From Hyphochytrium catenoides (Eukaryota > Sar > Hyphochytriomycetes > Hyphochytriales > Hyphochytriaceae): DNA of 27,936 bases. The DNA lies in assembly GCA_900088475.1 (NCBI GenBank), contig FLMG01000409.1:3026-30961 (forward strand). Reading direction: 5' to 3'. This document shows, piece by piece, positions 1 through 10,278 of this stretch. The notes beneath the pieces were generated by a model, which saw only the letters and a list, made by a program, of their open reading frames with translations, did not search any database and was not told the DNA's origin. How positions within the stretch are numbered: the stretch's first letter is position 1; the number at the start of each line of letters is the position of its first letter. A program made the translations under genes and the position numbers.

Positions 1-55
1 AGTCATATCCATTGACAGCTAAAGAGCAGCGCAGAGAAGTAGTTTGAAAGACAGA

Positions 56-271
56 TTAACTATAAGCCAAGCCTTTGTAATCATCTGGATGGGTGAGGGC
101 GGAGGAGGAAGGAGTACCTGCACTTTCAGGCACCTCATGACCTTGTGGCTTGATTTCCAAGCTTTCCAGATTCAGCTTCCTTGCGGTCGCGATCCTTTGG
201 AAACGAGAGGCCGGAGCCTGCCCACTCTCCACCTCCTCCTGCTGATTCGATTCTCGATTCATCGTCTGTTA
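56..271 (-). other. possible 3' terminal exon of an unknown gene at the left edge
   Basis: The minus strand is open from about 271 to a TAA at 56-58 and encodes about 70 hydrophilic, Glu/Gln/Ser-rich residues ending in DDYKGLAYS. It is preceded by a TACTAACAG string that could be an acceptor, although the branch-like motif is very close to the AG. A second minus-strand open piece ends at 416 (reading SYRDLKLADDEAL) and follows a pyrimidine-rich tract ending in CTAG at about 479. I recognise no family. The opposite strand is also open here, so this may be chance. Confidence 0.2.
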
Positions 272-484
272 GTAGGATAGAGACGCCTGGCGGAGGACCG
301 AGACAGGTATGATAGGTAAAATGGACGAAGAAAGGAGAGAACTAACTAGGGGCGTTTTTGAGAACGTGTGATGTGTGATGAGCTTCTTCAACAAACAAGA
401 GATGGCCCTTGATTATTAAAGAGCTTCATCATCGGCAAGCTTCAGATCTCTGTATGAGTGGTCTGTAGAACTCTGGGCCTAGTC

Positions 485-556
485 TTCGGAGACGGAGAAA
501 GGAGAAAGAGAGACAGAGAGAGAGGCGCGAGATAGAAAGGGAGAGAGAGAGAGAGG
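485..556. repeat. GA-rich simple sequence
   Basis: The plus strand is an imperfect run of GA and GAGAA units, so the minus strand is a polypyrimidine tract. Most introns in the window are pyrimidine-rich on the sense strand. This could therefore be an intron of an undetected minus-strand gene, or plain low-complexity spacer. Confidence 0.6.
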
Positions 557-1155
557 TAGCGACAAAGGAACTGAAAGAGCGAGAGCACCTTGAATCCGTT
601 TCATGATAAATGAAGGTAAAGAATGAAGAACGGCCTCAAGGCTCAGCTCTATGTTGAGAGTTCACAATACCGTCTCCTAGCAACTGTTGATGATAAGACC
701 CTTCTCAGAAAGCCAGCAAGGCACCGCCTCGCCATGCTTTTCTAGCTAATAGTGGTAATGGTGGGGTCGAAGTTCGTTCATGATTTGATCAGGGCAGCAC
801 CTCGATTCTAGTGGATAGTTGTCAGTGGAGTGCATTAGTAGAGCTCAGTGGAGTTTTGGAAGAAGAAGAGAAGATGAATGAGCATGACCGCGAAATGTTG
901 AAAGCAGAGCTTGGAGAAAGGTAGAGTGCTGGCGTATTTGGCGTTCACAAAGCTTCTAGCACTCACTACTAAGATTGTTGAATGCTGTGACTGCCAAAAG
1001 TCTGCCTTTGAGCGAAAATAAGATGAGTGTCTGCCTTTGATTGCATAGACTGAGTAGATGGGTGCGGTAGGATGTGAAAAAGTCGTCTGTATGCATGTCA
1101 TCTGTACTGGTTATGACTGGAGATTCTCAATCGTTATTATAGACAGGAATAGTGA

Positions 1156-1609
1156 ACCTTAGGAGAGAAGAAGCTCTTTACTAATCATGTTTGGGAAAAA
1201 GAGGAGCCGATAAGGGGTCGAACACTTTTTCCGGCTTTACTCTCGAGTTGTGATGCCTTCGATGCACCGCCCAAGCGTCACTCTGACTTCACCGCCGGAA
1301 GGTTGGCCTTCAAGAAGGCTGAAAACCTTCTGATGATGAGAGACGGCTCAGCGATTAGGAATCTCGATGGGACAGAACTGCTGCATTCTGCTGACCTTGC
1401 ATCCACTCGACATACTGTGGACGGGTTAGCCTGTCTTTCTGCGAGCAGCTCTAGTAATGAATAAGACTGTGCGTGCTATGGTTAACTCTTTCAGTAAGGA
1501 GTCTGACGAGTACGGGCACATGAGTATCATTCCAAAGGAACGCTCAATACTGACGTCCATTATCAACGTTATAAGGGCTGCCGCCAGCGATGGCCGATGC
1601 TCTGACTGA
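1156..1609 (+). pseudogene. coding-like fragment in two frames, unknown family
   Basis: A plus-strand frame runs without a stop from 1156 to a TAA at 1462-1464, about 100 codons with a charged, protein-like composition (reads FTAGRLAFKKAENLLMMRDG near its middle). A second frame, shifted by one base, starts near 1430 and stays open to a TGA at 1607-1609 (reads SKESDEYGHMSIIPKERS). No convincing splice pair joins the two in phase, so I read it as a broken gene, an unmodelled exon pair or a sequencing slip. The family is unknown. It would be convergent with the RGS gene. Confidence 0.3.
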
Positions 1610-1666
1610 GGAAGGGAATCTAATAACGGTCTTCCTTGTTCAGCTCTCATCATTTATAGACTCCTT

Positions 1667-3415
1667 TTATGGCTTAGATACTATTAGAGGGGAGACAGCG
1701 GCGGAGGGCGCCTCTCGTCTGGTGGACATCCACACGAGATTCATCAGAAATCCTGCTACGGACCCGTTACTAGATCCTCCTCTACCGCCAGCAGCTCCTC
1801 TCATGTTGCCCATCACGAAGCGGTTGTACGAAGGGATGAGAAGCTTGTACACCTCTTCCTCGATGCCGGCGAAGACATTTCTCTTCATCTCATCCTTCAT
1901 GTTAAGCATAAGGAGGACCGTCTTCTTTACTCTTTCTCGTGGTCTTTCCTCGACATTGATCTCAAACAGTCCGCCCGGTTGCAGGAAATCGTCGAGTATC
2001 CTCTTCGCCGTTGACGACCTAATCTCATTGCTCTCCTCATTCTTAAACAACGTCAGAGTTTCTAGGAAGATCATGTTCTCCACGTTAAACTCCCTCTCCA
2101 GATACACCTTGAAGAGCGCAAACATCTCCGGGGACTGCAGGGACTCCCTCAGTTCCTCCGGCGTGGAAACCGTCAAAAGACGATGGCTCGAGAGGGAGAA
2201 TAACCTTCTTTCCCATGCCTCCGACCCCCGATTGCCCCTCCTGCTAGCTTTCCTACCCCCATGGGTGCGTCCAGATGCCGCCGTCTTATCCCCGTTCGAA
2301 GCCAATTCGTCATTGCCGCCCCGTTCTCCTCTCTCCGCCGTGTCTAGATTCTTATGGCGAAAGGATAATAGGATTGGGGAAATCGTGGAGTACCAGGTAT
2401 AGGCAAGAAGCGCGCAGATGAAGGATAGCTGTCCCAGGACGTACGCGTTGCGTCTCCTGCCTTGCCCTAGTCGCGTAGCAAAGGCGGCCATGGCCATGAG
2501 TGGCGTCCCCATAACGGCAAAGAAGATGACTTCGTTCCAGCTGTCTGCCAGGCGGAAGGCGTCATGCACATCGCTGATGAGGTAAGCGGCGAGGATGTTC
2601 AGAAGCAGCAGGAACCACCACATGCCCAGGCAGACTCCTCGCTATGAAGGGAGAACGCAGGCTGTCGTCAGTGCACACATGGAGTGAGAGGGTGAAGGAG
2701 GGGATGGGATAGGAGGGAAGAGAATGAAACAATCGCTAACCTCAAGTTCAGATCCATAGACGATACATTCGGAGTGTGTCATCGGCTCCATGAGAACATG
2801 TCTTCTGGAGATCAGTCGCCAAGCAGTGGGCAGGAAGAATACAATCCCTGCTGTCGCTAACATCTGCAGCAGCTTGCCTTCGGACTTGAAGGCCAGTACC
2901 CAGCGCGAGCTCAGCCAGCTAGCAAAAGTGTGAGAACTTGCTCTCTCGCCATCCGTCCCTTCTCCTGCAGCGCTCACAGTGGTCTCATGGCCCTCGTTTG
3001 AAAGATGTCCCGCTCTGGTAAGCTTCCTCTGGAGCCTAGCTTTGATCCATATGGAGATTGTCTGCAGCGCTGTCCCGCAGAGGAAAGGGAAATAGTCAAA
3101 GTAGCAGAGAATGATGTGAAGGCCACAGGGAATCTTAGGCATGATGATGGCCTGAGAAAGCGACACCACGTAAAGGGTCGCACCCACTTGGGAGATGAGC
3201 AGTAAGGTAGAGGGCATCGCGACCAAGGGGAAGGCATGGCGGCGGAGTCGAAAGAGTAGACATAAAGGGACAAGACCCAGAACTTTTGTCAGCACGATAC
3301 TCAGCACGAGATCTCTAGCCCAGGAGGAGCTACAGTCTATGTAGCTGAGGGTCAGATGATCCCCAGAAGATCCGGAAGAACCAGAAGAAGAGGAGTACGA
3401 TGACGACACCACCAT
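1667..3415 (-). CDS. seven-transmembrane RGS protein (regulator of G-protein signalling)
   Basis: Two exons: 3415-2741 and 2641-1667, with a 99-base phase-0 intron (GTTAGC...CATAG). The product is about 549 residues. A short Ser/Gly-rich N-terminus precedes about seven hydrophobic segments. Four lie in exon 1 (near residues 36-58, 63-88, 96-124 and 186-206) and three in exon 2 (near 232-250, 261-280 and 291-315). An RGS domain at about 389-503 shows FKVYLEREFNVENMIFLE, the EINVEERPRE stretch matching the family I-N-x-D...R region, and a final SYNRF helix. RGS domains accelerate GTP hydrolysis by G-alpha subunits; the 7TM-RGS order is that of plant AtRGS1-type plasma-membrane regulators. I chose the first ATG in the frame; the frame is open further upstream to 3493 without an ATG. 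Stop is TAA. Confidence 0.88.
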
Positions 3416-4628
3416 CTTTCTTTTATTTTGGACCGTCACCTCTGCCCTAGTCTTTCCCGTATCCTGTTGCTGCACTGTATAATAAACTCGCAATGATGTA
3501 AGGGTTCTGGTCTACGTTGCCTGTAAGAGTGCCCACCACCACCGCGCCGCACCCGCATCTTCGAGAATAATGATGATGGGACAGGTAAGGAAGTGCTGTT
3601 ATTGTCTTTGGGAGAGAAAATTGGCTCAGCAAGGGGAGGGAGGCCGCTTTATACAAGGAGGAGGAGTGGGCTGAGTGAAGAGAGAGTGTGAGGGAATAAT
3701 AAGGACGAAAGGACACTGCCCTGGATCCTCGCTGCTCATCTGGTCGGCGTGTGACCACTTCTTTGGTCCTCAAGTTTCTCTCCATCCGCTCTGGAGCGCT
3801 ATCCTCCCCGCCGGTACTATTATAATGATCAAGCCATCAATCATCCTGGTGCCCCAACCACAGAAGCTAAGCAACAGTAAGAAAGAACAGAGGCGACAGA
3901 AAACATTTGCAATAATAATAAAAAGAGATCTTATTATTTTTGTAACGGCTCACTGCGTTCACGGTTTTTAGTGGGCAGAGTCCAGTATTCGTGGGTCTAA
4001 CTAACACTCAGCACCGAGATTAAAGGTGGAAGAGTGGCACTTGATTATGAGACAAAACGTTGTTCAAATCGGCTGTTCGACGGTGTTACCGATATTATGA
4101 TTCCCGAAATCAAGGGATGTGTAGGCCAGCGCCTACCGGTACCTGTGGTTACTGTCGGCCATCGTTCAAAAAGCCATAGTTAATATTCCTAGGACCGCTC
4201 TCAGATGAAACGCCAATTTTCAGGAGCAACGGTTGCGGATCCTACCAGCGCGAAGAGTAACGAGGTACGTTCCCTGTCTCGGCTCCTGCTGTCCGCTTCG
4301 CTTGTAAGCTCACTACCAAGCTTAATAAACAAAGGTCATTAGTCTGCTGCACGCCGCCAGTCGACCGCTGAGCTATCTCATAAATGACAACAGCGATCAA
4401 CAGATAGACAGCCCTCCATCTGCTACTGCAGTAGACTCTAAGGACGGAGCCTAACCTGCCTAAGGCCCACTCCTCGAAGAGAAGTTAGTTCCCGAAGGCC
4501 GACCGACTCCTCGAAGCGAAGTCCATCTCATTATTTATGCAAATCTCCGCCGCAGCTCCCGCCGCCGCCGCATCTGATCTCTGCTCAATCAGCGCACGGA
4601 CAACCATTCTTCGTGAAGAAAGGAAACG
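3416..4628. other. divergent intergenic spacer
   Basis: This 1.2 kb stretch separates the divergent RGS and 1283-residue protein genes and presumably holds both promoters; I see no element I can name. A 20-codon ATG frame at 4205-4264 ends exactly at a GTACGT donor-like site and might be a 5' exon or uORF. A near-repeat, ACTCCTCGAAGNGAAGT, occurs twice at about 4470-4522. Confidence 0.5.
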
Positions 4629-4667
4629 ATGTCATCAACCACAAAGGAAACGATGTCTTCAACCACC
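4620..4667 (+). repeat. 24-base tandem duplication carrying the start codon
   Basis: Two 24-base units (4620-4643 and 4644-4667) differ by two bases. Each contains AAACGATGTC, so the gene has two in-frame ATGs (4629 and 4653) in near-identical context, and the protein begins MSSTTKET followed by MSSTTKES. Confidence 0.9.
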
Positions 4668-7600
4668 AAAGAAAGCTCGAGCGATCCTTCCTCTCACTCC
4701 TCCTCCTCTTCCCTCCAAAAGCAAGCAGCCACAACGAGCATCGTGCGCTTAATCGTAATTTCGCTTGTTATGCTCTGGATCATTCTCTCTCCCCTGCGAT
4801 CCGTCTACTTCTTCACTGGAGACTCGACGCTGTTACAAGCACGTCACGTCATTTATTACCCTTCCAGAAACGCGTCCACAGGTGGCGTCATCCTCGGGTC
4901 GACGGGTAGAGCAACAACAGCAGACGGAGTCGAAGAAGCCGATGATAAGCTTCGATGTCTTCCAACAGACGGGACACTCAACGATGTTCGTGTCATTGTA
5001 TATGATCGTGGCTGTCTTCCCGTGGTGAAGACGCTCTACTCTTACTGTGGAGACATGTCGATTACGGCCTCTACCAGCTGCTACTTTCTCTACGATAAGG
5101 GAGTGTTCGACGTTCCGCGCAGCAAGCTTGAAGAGGAGGGAGGAGACATTAATAGAGATGTAATAGATGACTCGGTACCCGTGATCACGACGTTCGAGAC
5201 GGTGACTGCACTCTACTCCATCTTCATGCAGACATTCCTGCGGTCGTCGTGCTCGTCTGATGAAGAAGGTGGCCTTTGCCCTCCATCACTGCTTAATACG
5301 GAATGCCAGGCGATCGCAGCGAACGCTCGGGTACAGTTACGCGAGACCATCTCGTTGGCAAGAGAGTTAGCCAACGAGGGGTATCCTCACTATCGGCGAT
5401 CAGCGGCACTCGAAGCCTTCGACCGAACTGACTACACATTGATGTTCCCCTTGATGAGCAACTGGCTCTGTCGCGACGACGTTTGCTTTAGCAATGGGGC
5501 AAACAATTCCTTTGTTATGAGTCTGGCAGCAACGACGACGCTGACGACAGGCATTCCCGATGTCGAGAAGGTGGCTGAGGCGTTCTGCAGTGAGAACACG
5601 GACTACTTCCCGCCCGATGTATGTACAGCGCCTCTTGAGGTTGGGACGAACTTCTCCTTCGCCGTAACAAAGTTCAGTGCAAAAGGATTCCTCGATATGC
5701 ATGATTGCCTTGTCAACGGAGATCTGCAACTTCTGGAGGAGCTCATGGCAGCCAAGTCTTCAGATAGCAACACGTATCGAAGGATCCCCCGAGAGATTGC
5801 GATCTACATGCAATGTCCACTCCTCCGAGCGGCGATGCTGGATGACCTGGAATATTTTACGCCAATTTCGGCGCAGCTCGACCTCACAGTCAAGCAACTG
5901 TCGACGTCAAAAATTGGATCTCTCGCTGAAGATACCGTCACGATCCAGTACTCTCAAGTTGGCCTGTCCGCAGCATCCAAGGTGAAGGCAAAGAAGATCC
6001 AGACAGGATCAATGAAGGCTGGGAGAGAAGGAGATATTTACTTTCTTCTACAATTATGCTTCTTTCTACCACCTTTCGATGACCTCTATCTCCATGACAC
6101 AAGCATCCCCAGGCCGGACTCTAGCTATTTCTGGCCTCCAGAGATGATCCCGGCGATCCAGAACTGCTTACAGAGGCGCTGGAAAGATGCCAACACCTTC
6201 TACTTTGCTTCGAAAGTCAAGGCATACGAGCAAGTGACACTTCATGGACGTGAAAATAGCACGTCACCAAAGAAGAAAGCCGTCATTCTCCTTCTTGATC
6301 CTCAAGCAGCAGCGGTGGTACGTCAACAGCTCACTTCTGAAGAGCTCGAGACAGGCGCAGGAGGACAAGAGAAGCAGGTTGCGGAGACAAGCACCTACAC
6401 CAAGCGTTTCTCCTTTATGCGATGGCTTACGAGGACAGGGACACCGGCGACGGGGCCAGAGGCGGATATGATTGTCGACAGCTTTATGGCAGTCATGGCC
6501 AATATCTCGGGGTGGGAAGCCAATGGAGCCGTTAATTGGGATCAAAGTACCTTCCCTTACCTTTTGACATTGAACTCCAGCTGGAGGCACTTGAACATCA
6601 GCTCTCGTTTTTCTACAGGTAACAATACCATACTACATCTCTCCTCCTGCAACCGTGGGGACTGCGCAGGATACGACACGACGGTGCAGCGAATTCTTGA
6701 TGGAAGCTTTGTTGGCTTTGCGCAGGAGGAAGGAAATGTCTTCTTCCGCCCGCCGACCTCTAGCGATCTCTCCCGCTGGGACAACTTCTGGAAGGATCCG
6801 ACCCGCAAAAAGAACACGTTCCTCATCCTTCAGGTCGGAATCAACGCTTGTGATCTTATTGACCAAGACTCGCGATACTATTTCATCCGACCCGTCGGGG
6901 TCCCGGGTGGCTTCACCTACGAAGCTCAAGCTGTTGCAAACTCAGATCTCTTTGGAACGAAGCAGCAATACCAGCAAGCCTGCTTTCTCCAGCGATATCT
7001 GACGATCACTAAAGTCAATGTGTCCGGTATGGGCATTAGTGGCAGTTGTCAATATCGGCACATGCAAGGGGCTTTTCTTGATCCCTTTGAATGCGCCGAT
7101 GTCGCAGGGGCAGGACCACCAGAAGGGACCATCCGACGGATCAACGTTTTCGCCAATTCCTTCGGTTCGTCAGTGATTCCTCTCGAAAGCAACGTCGTGG
7201 CATCGACTGTGCTCACGGTTTCGAACGGCCTCCGATCGTACGACAATGGTGTCATCTACGTTGCGCTGATCATGGGGCTCATCTATGTCTTCCGTATCAC
7301 GAGGGATATCACAAAGCGAATCAGAATCGTTGCACGAATCCTTTCGGCTATGGAAACGTCTGGGGATAGACTGCACAGCATACTCTACTTCAATGAGTTC
7401 CTACTTGAGTTTATCGACTGCACGGAGCGAGAAATGGCGAAGATGGGAACGATTGAGAAGCTCATTGTCACCGTTCCGTCGATGGTCGTCCTTGCGCGCG
7501 CCATTCGTCCGATCTCGTTGCTTAACGATGGTATGATTGTGGGCGATGACTACTTCATTCTTTCAACGGATGTCATTCTGGCGAATATCTCCCTCAGTGA

Positions 7601-8480
7601 TGCGCTCATCCTAATCATGTCCAGCATGACGATAGGAGGTGTTCTGACTGCGAACCGCTTCATGCGAGGGATCTCCGCGACAACACGCGTGCTTCGTTGG
7701 ACAAAAGCCACCTTTCGCGCACTCCTCTTGGTTTTATCCTCATCTGGGCTCTGTGTGTTGGCCGACAGGCTTCCAGAGGTGATTAGAGCGAAGATTGAAG
7801 TTGGACTTGCAGCAGTTTGTTTGTCGGTGTGCACATCTCTCGTCCTTACTACCTTGCAAGATCAGGAGAGTGTCCTCGTCACGATACCCTGTCCGATGGC
7901 CAACAGCGGGGGACAAATCCTTCAGATCCTCGGCTTCGGTTCCCAGGTTACGTTGTCCCCGTCTCTTCTCCTCGTAACGCAGGAAGATGAGGAAAAAGTT
8001 AAGAGCAAAAGCGTGGACGAAGAAGAAAATCCCGAGGAGAAGAAAACGAGGAGCATCAGAAGAAAGGAGAGCTACCTGCTGAACGTCTACTGGGTGGTCA
8101 ACCACATTCTCACCTTATGCGAACTAAACGGAGGAACGAGACTTTCCAGTAACGCCGCTCCTACTCTAGGTTCCAAGACCTCGTCCTTCGGAGTCCTCAT
8201 CTATGCACCAGGGCAGCTCAGAGTGAAGATGATGAATCGTCGTCCCGAAGGAGTTCGCTTGGGCATCCTCCCTTCTGGGACAGCTCTCTATTTTGATTCT
8301 TACCGCTTATCAGAACTAGCAGTCATGGACAGTTCTGAACCGAAGACGGCTGTTGTTGCCGGCGTGCGCCACGCTCAGCAATCCTCTGACACATCAACAC
8401 CAGAGGATAAAAAAGCAGCCGATCATCATCATCGCAAGACTCTTTCTCGAAAAGCCATTCTACAAGGATTCATCGGTTAG
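4629..8480 (+). CDS. large multi-pass membrane protein with a big ectodomain, family unknown
   Basis: Single uninterrupted frame of 1283 residues, stop TAG. I recognise no family. A Ser/Thr-rich N-terminus of about 37 residues is followed by one hydrophobic segment (about 38-62), probably a signal anchor. Then comes a hydrophilic region of about 800 residues, rich in Cys and carrying many N-glycosylation sequons (NAS, NNS, NFS, NST, NIS, NSS and NVS), so it is probably lumenal or extracellular. The C-terminal third has about five or six hydrophobic segments: near 871-890, 941-965, 970-1012 (perhaps two), 1025-1045 and 1053-1072. A Lys/Glu-rich loop (about 1120-1150) and a basic His-containing tail follow. 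It is the only intronless gene of this size here, which could reflect an intron-poor gene family or retrocopy origin. It might be a receptor, channel-like or surface protein; nothing in the sequence decides this. Confidence 0.85.
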   Translation: MSSTTKETMSSTTKESSSDPSSHSSSSSLQKQAATTSIVRLIVISLVMLWIILSPLRSVYFFTGDSTLLQARHVIYYPSRNASTGGVILGSTGRATTADGVEEADDKLRCLPTDGTLNDVRVIVYDRGCLPVVKTLYSYCGDMSITASTSCYFLYDKGVFDVPRSKLEEEGGDINRDVIDDSVPVITTFETVTALYSIFMQTFLRSSCSSDEEGGLCPPSLLNTECQAIAANARVQLRETISLARELANEGYPHYRRSAALEAFDRTDYTLMFPLMSNWLCRDDVCFSNGANNSFVMSLAATTTLTTGIPDVEKVAEAFCSENTDYFPPDVCTAPLEVGTNFSFAVTKFSAKGFLDMHDCLVNGDLQLLEELMAAKSSDSNTYRRIPREIAIYMQCPLLRAAMLDDLEYFTPISAQLDLTVKQLSTSKIGSLAEDTVTIQYSQVGLSAASKVKAKKIQTGSMKAGREGDIYFLLQLCFFLPPFDDLYLHDTSIPRPDSSYFWPPEMIPAIQNCLQRRWKDANTFYFASKVKAYEQVTLHGRENSTSPKKKAVILLLDPQAAAVVRQQLTSEELETGAGGQEKQVAETSTYTKRFSFMRWLTRTGTPATGPEADMIVDSFMAVMANISGWEANGAVNWDQSTFPYLLTLNSSWRHLNISSRFSTGNNTILHLSSCNRGDCAGYDTTVQRILDGSFVGFAQEEGNVFFRPPTSSDLSRWDNFWKDPTRKKNTFLILQVGINACDLIDQDSRYYFIRPVGVPGGFTYEAQAVANSDLFGTKQQYQQACFLQRYLTITKVNVSGMGISGSCQYRHMQGAFLDPFECADVAGAGPPEGTIRRINVFANSFGSSVIPLESNVVASTVLTVSNGLRSYDNGVIYVALIMGLIYVFRITRDITKRIRIVARILSAMETSGDRLHSILYFNEFLLEFIDCTEREMAKMGTIEKLIVTVPSMVVLARAIRPISLLNDGMIVGDDYFILSTDVILANISLSDALILIMSSMTIGGVLTANRFMRGISATTRVLRWTKATFRALLLVLSSSGLCVLADRLPEVIRAKIEVGLAAVCLSVCTSLVLTTLQDQESVLVTIPCPMANSGGQILQILGFGSQVTLSPSLLLVTQEDEEKVKSKSVDEEENPEEKKTRSIRRKESYLLNVYWVVNHILTLCELNGGTRLSSNAAPTLGSKTSSFGVLIYAPGQLRVKMMNRRPEGVRLGILPSGTALYFDSYRLSELAVMDSSEPKTAVVAGVRHAQQSSDTSTPEDKKAADHHHRKTLSRKAILQGFIG

Positions 8481-8854
8481 TACTGCGAGGAGCAGCGCCG
8501 CCTTCGCTTCTTATGTTTAAAGCGAGTTAGTTCTTCTTCCCTGGCTACGATGTAGTAGAACAGAACTCTTGCAAGCGGCCGCAGCAAATGCAGAAGTTGA
8601 TATTATGCAGGCATAGCTCTACAGGGACTAAGCTTCATAATCTTGCTCTCCGTCTCCCTCCTTAGTGAAGCGGTCTGCTGTGCCACGGATCGGATTGCAG
8701 GCATACGGTGAAGACTACTAGCTGATTGAGGAAGTAGTATCAAAACAGGCACATGCTCTTCCTCCTTAGAGTTTGTAGACTGAGCTGGCAAAGGCAACAG
8801 TCAGGTCTACAAAGGGATTATATCCGCAGAGGGTTAGGTTTTCCTGCTGGCTGT
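8481..8854. other. spacer, nothing recognised
   Basis: Stretch between the 1283-residue protein gene and the decayed element. It has short open frames only and no feature I can support. The 5' end of the mobile element may lie here, but I found no terminal repeat by eye. Confidence 0.5.
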
Positions 8855-9987
8855 ATGAGGATGGCGCTGACACGTCACCAATCAGCTGTCCAGGATCAGC
8901 GCAGCCTCACAGCGCGACGAGCGGTGGACACTAACGGTGAGCAATCGCACCGCACCAGCTCTTCTTTCAGCAAAGATGTCCTTAACAGGATAATCGAAAG
9001 CCGGCAGGTGCCCGCACATGTACAGGCCTGAAGAACAGAAGTTCCCATTGGTGACAGAGCAGATGAAATTTAATTTTCAAAAGTTTGCTGGCCTCTATAT
9101 ATTATTAACCAAGAAAGAAAAGTCTAAAACAACCCTTGCCTTCTTTCCGGAGAGGACTGACGGCGCCCCCAAACAACGCTATGCGAAGGAGATTGTCCGC
9201 TATTAAGGCGACGTCCTCCCGGATGTTTACCGCGTCCTACGGCCTACGAAGATGGAATTACCGCCTCTAGAGCCTGGCGATCCTGAGCTCATTGACTATA
9301 TCAATAAGGGCGAGATTGAGAAGGCACTGGGTGGGACGACGTGCCGCGGGTCTGTATAGGCTCGCCACGGAATAATCATCTGATGGCCGCGTCCGGGTGA
9401 AGCAGCTTCCCGAAGCGGCCAAGACCAACCCTGAGGTCATTCAGCTTTTGCAGCGAGCGGAAGTAGACGGCGCCCGTCTCTTTGACACGGCATATGACCG
9501 CTACCAGGACCGACAGAATAGGCCGCGAAAGCAACCAACCGGCGCGCAGGTACTCCAGCGCAAGCAGAGGTCCTCCTCCATTATGAGAGAGTCTGCCAAG
9601 ATGATGCAAGGTTGTCTCTTCCGGAAGAAGAAGGTGAGCCCAGATGATTTTAAGTCTTGCCTCATGGATTATGATAACCCTCAGGCCAAATATGAAAGGC
9701 ACTCACTTCTTCCCAAGCAAGCACTCCGAGAGATGCAATATGTTAAAGAACTTGAGCAGGGGCACGGGAGTCGAGTCTCCATGGCAAAGCCAGCCAACAA
9801 TATCCGTCACCTCCCAATTCTATTGCGGGATTATTTGAACGCTGACATCAACGACTATATGGCACATGAAAAGGAGTTAGGTGCACTGAAGCGCTATCTT
9901 CAGTCAGTAAGGCAGAACTACGAACGTGAAAGTGGCCGCAGCCTCAAGAGAAGACTCAGCTCTTCTACAGCAATAACCGAGCTGTAG
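8855..9987 (+). pseudogene. broken first ORF of the mobile element, unknown (Gag-like position)
   Basis: Three successive coding-like frames: 8855-9031 (MRMALTRHQS... to TGA), 9018-9359 (with an in-frame TAA at 9204-9206, coding-like on both sides, for example LEPGDPELIDYINKGEIEKA) and about 9382-9987, 196 residues open from 9397 to a TAG. The last part is rich in Arg, Lys and Gln and predicted helical, ending RSLKRRLSSSTAITEL. I recognise no domain. Its place upstream of an integrase suggests a structural (Gag-like) or accessory protein of the element, which is inference. At least one stop and two frameshifts break it. Confidence 0.45.
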
Positions 9988-10278
9988 GCGTGCAGCGGAG
10001 CAAAGCATGGATAACGCTATTCTTTTTTGTGGCTCCGACAGCGAGAAAGCTCCAAATCCTTATTCAACCACCAACACAGAAAGCCAAGCGACAGCATGGC
10101 TCGTGGCGAACAGCATGACGTATACCCACCCATAAGTGATCAACAACGACGAGCGATAATTGGCTCTCTTTTCTATGAGCAAATGCAGTGGGTGCAGTTT
10201 CTGCGTGAGTGAAGCATCACAGTGCCCTAACCCACACATACCTCAAAATCTATGAAGAGAACCACTACGGTTGCTTCC

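Noticed and set aside
1194-1232. Hairpin GGAAAAAG...CTTTTTCC with a GGTCGAAC loop, resembling a tRNA T arm
   Set aside because: The acceptor halves are only about 24 bases apart and no D or anticodon arm fits between them; it also lies inside the coding-like frame.
1590-2402. 270-codon plus-strand frame
   Set aside because: It is antisense to the RGS exon, whose protein clearly matches the RGS family; this frame has Ser/Leu/Pro-rich shadow composition and no ATG context of its own.
4300-4395. tRNA-like A box (ATAGCTCAGCGG) on the minus strand
   Set aside because: The D stem does not close, there is no T-arm consensus at the right distance and no matching acceptor stem.
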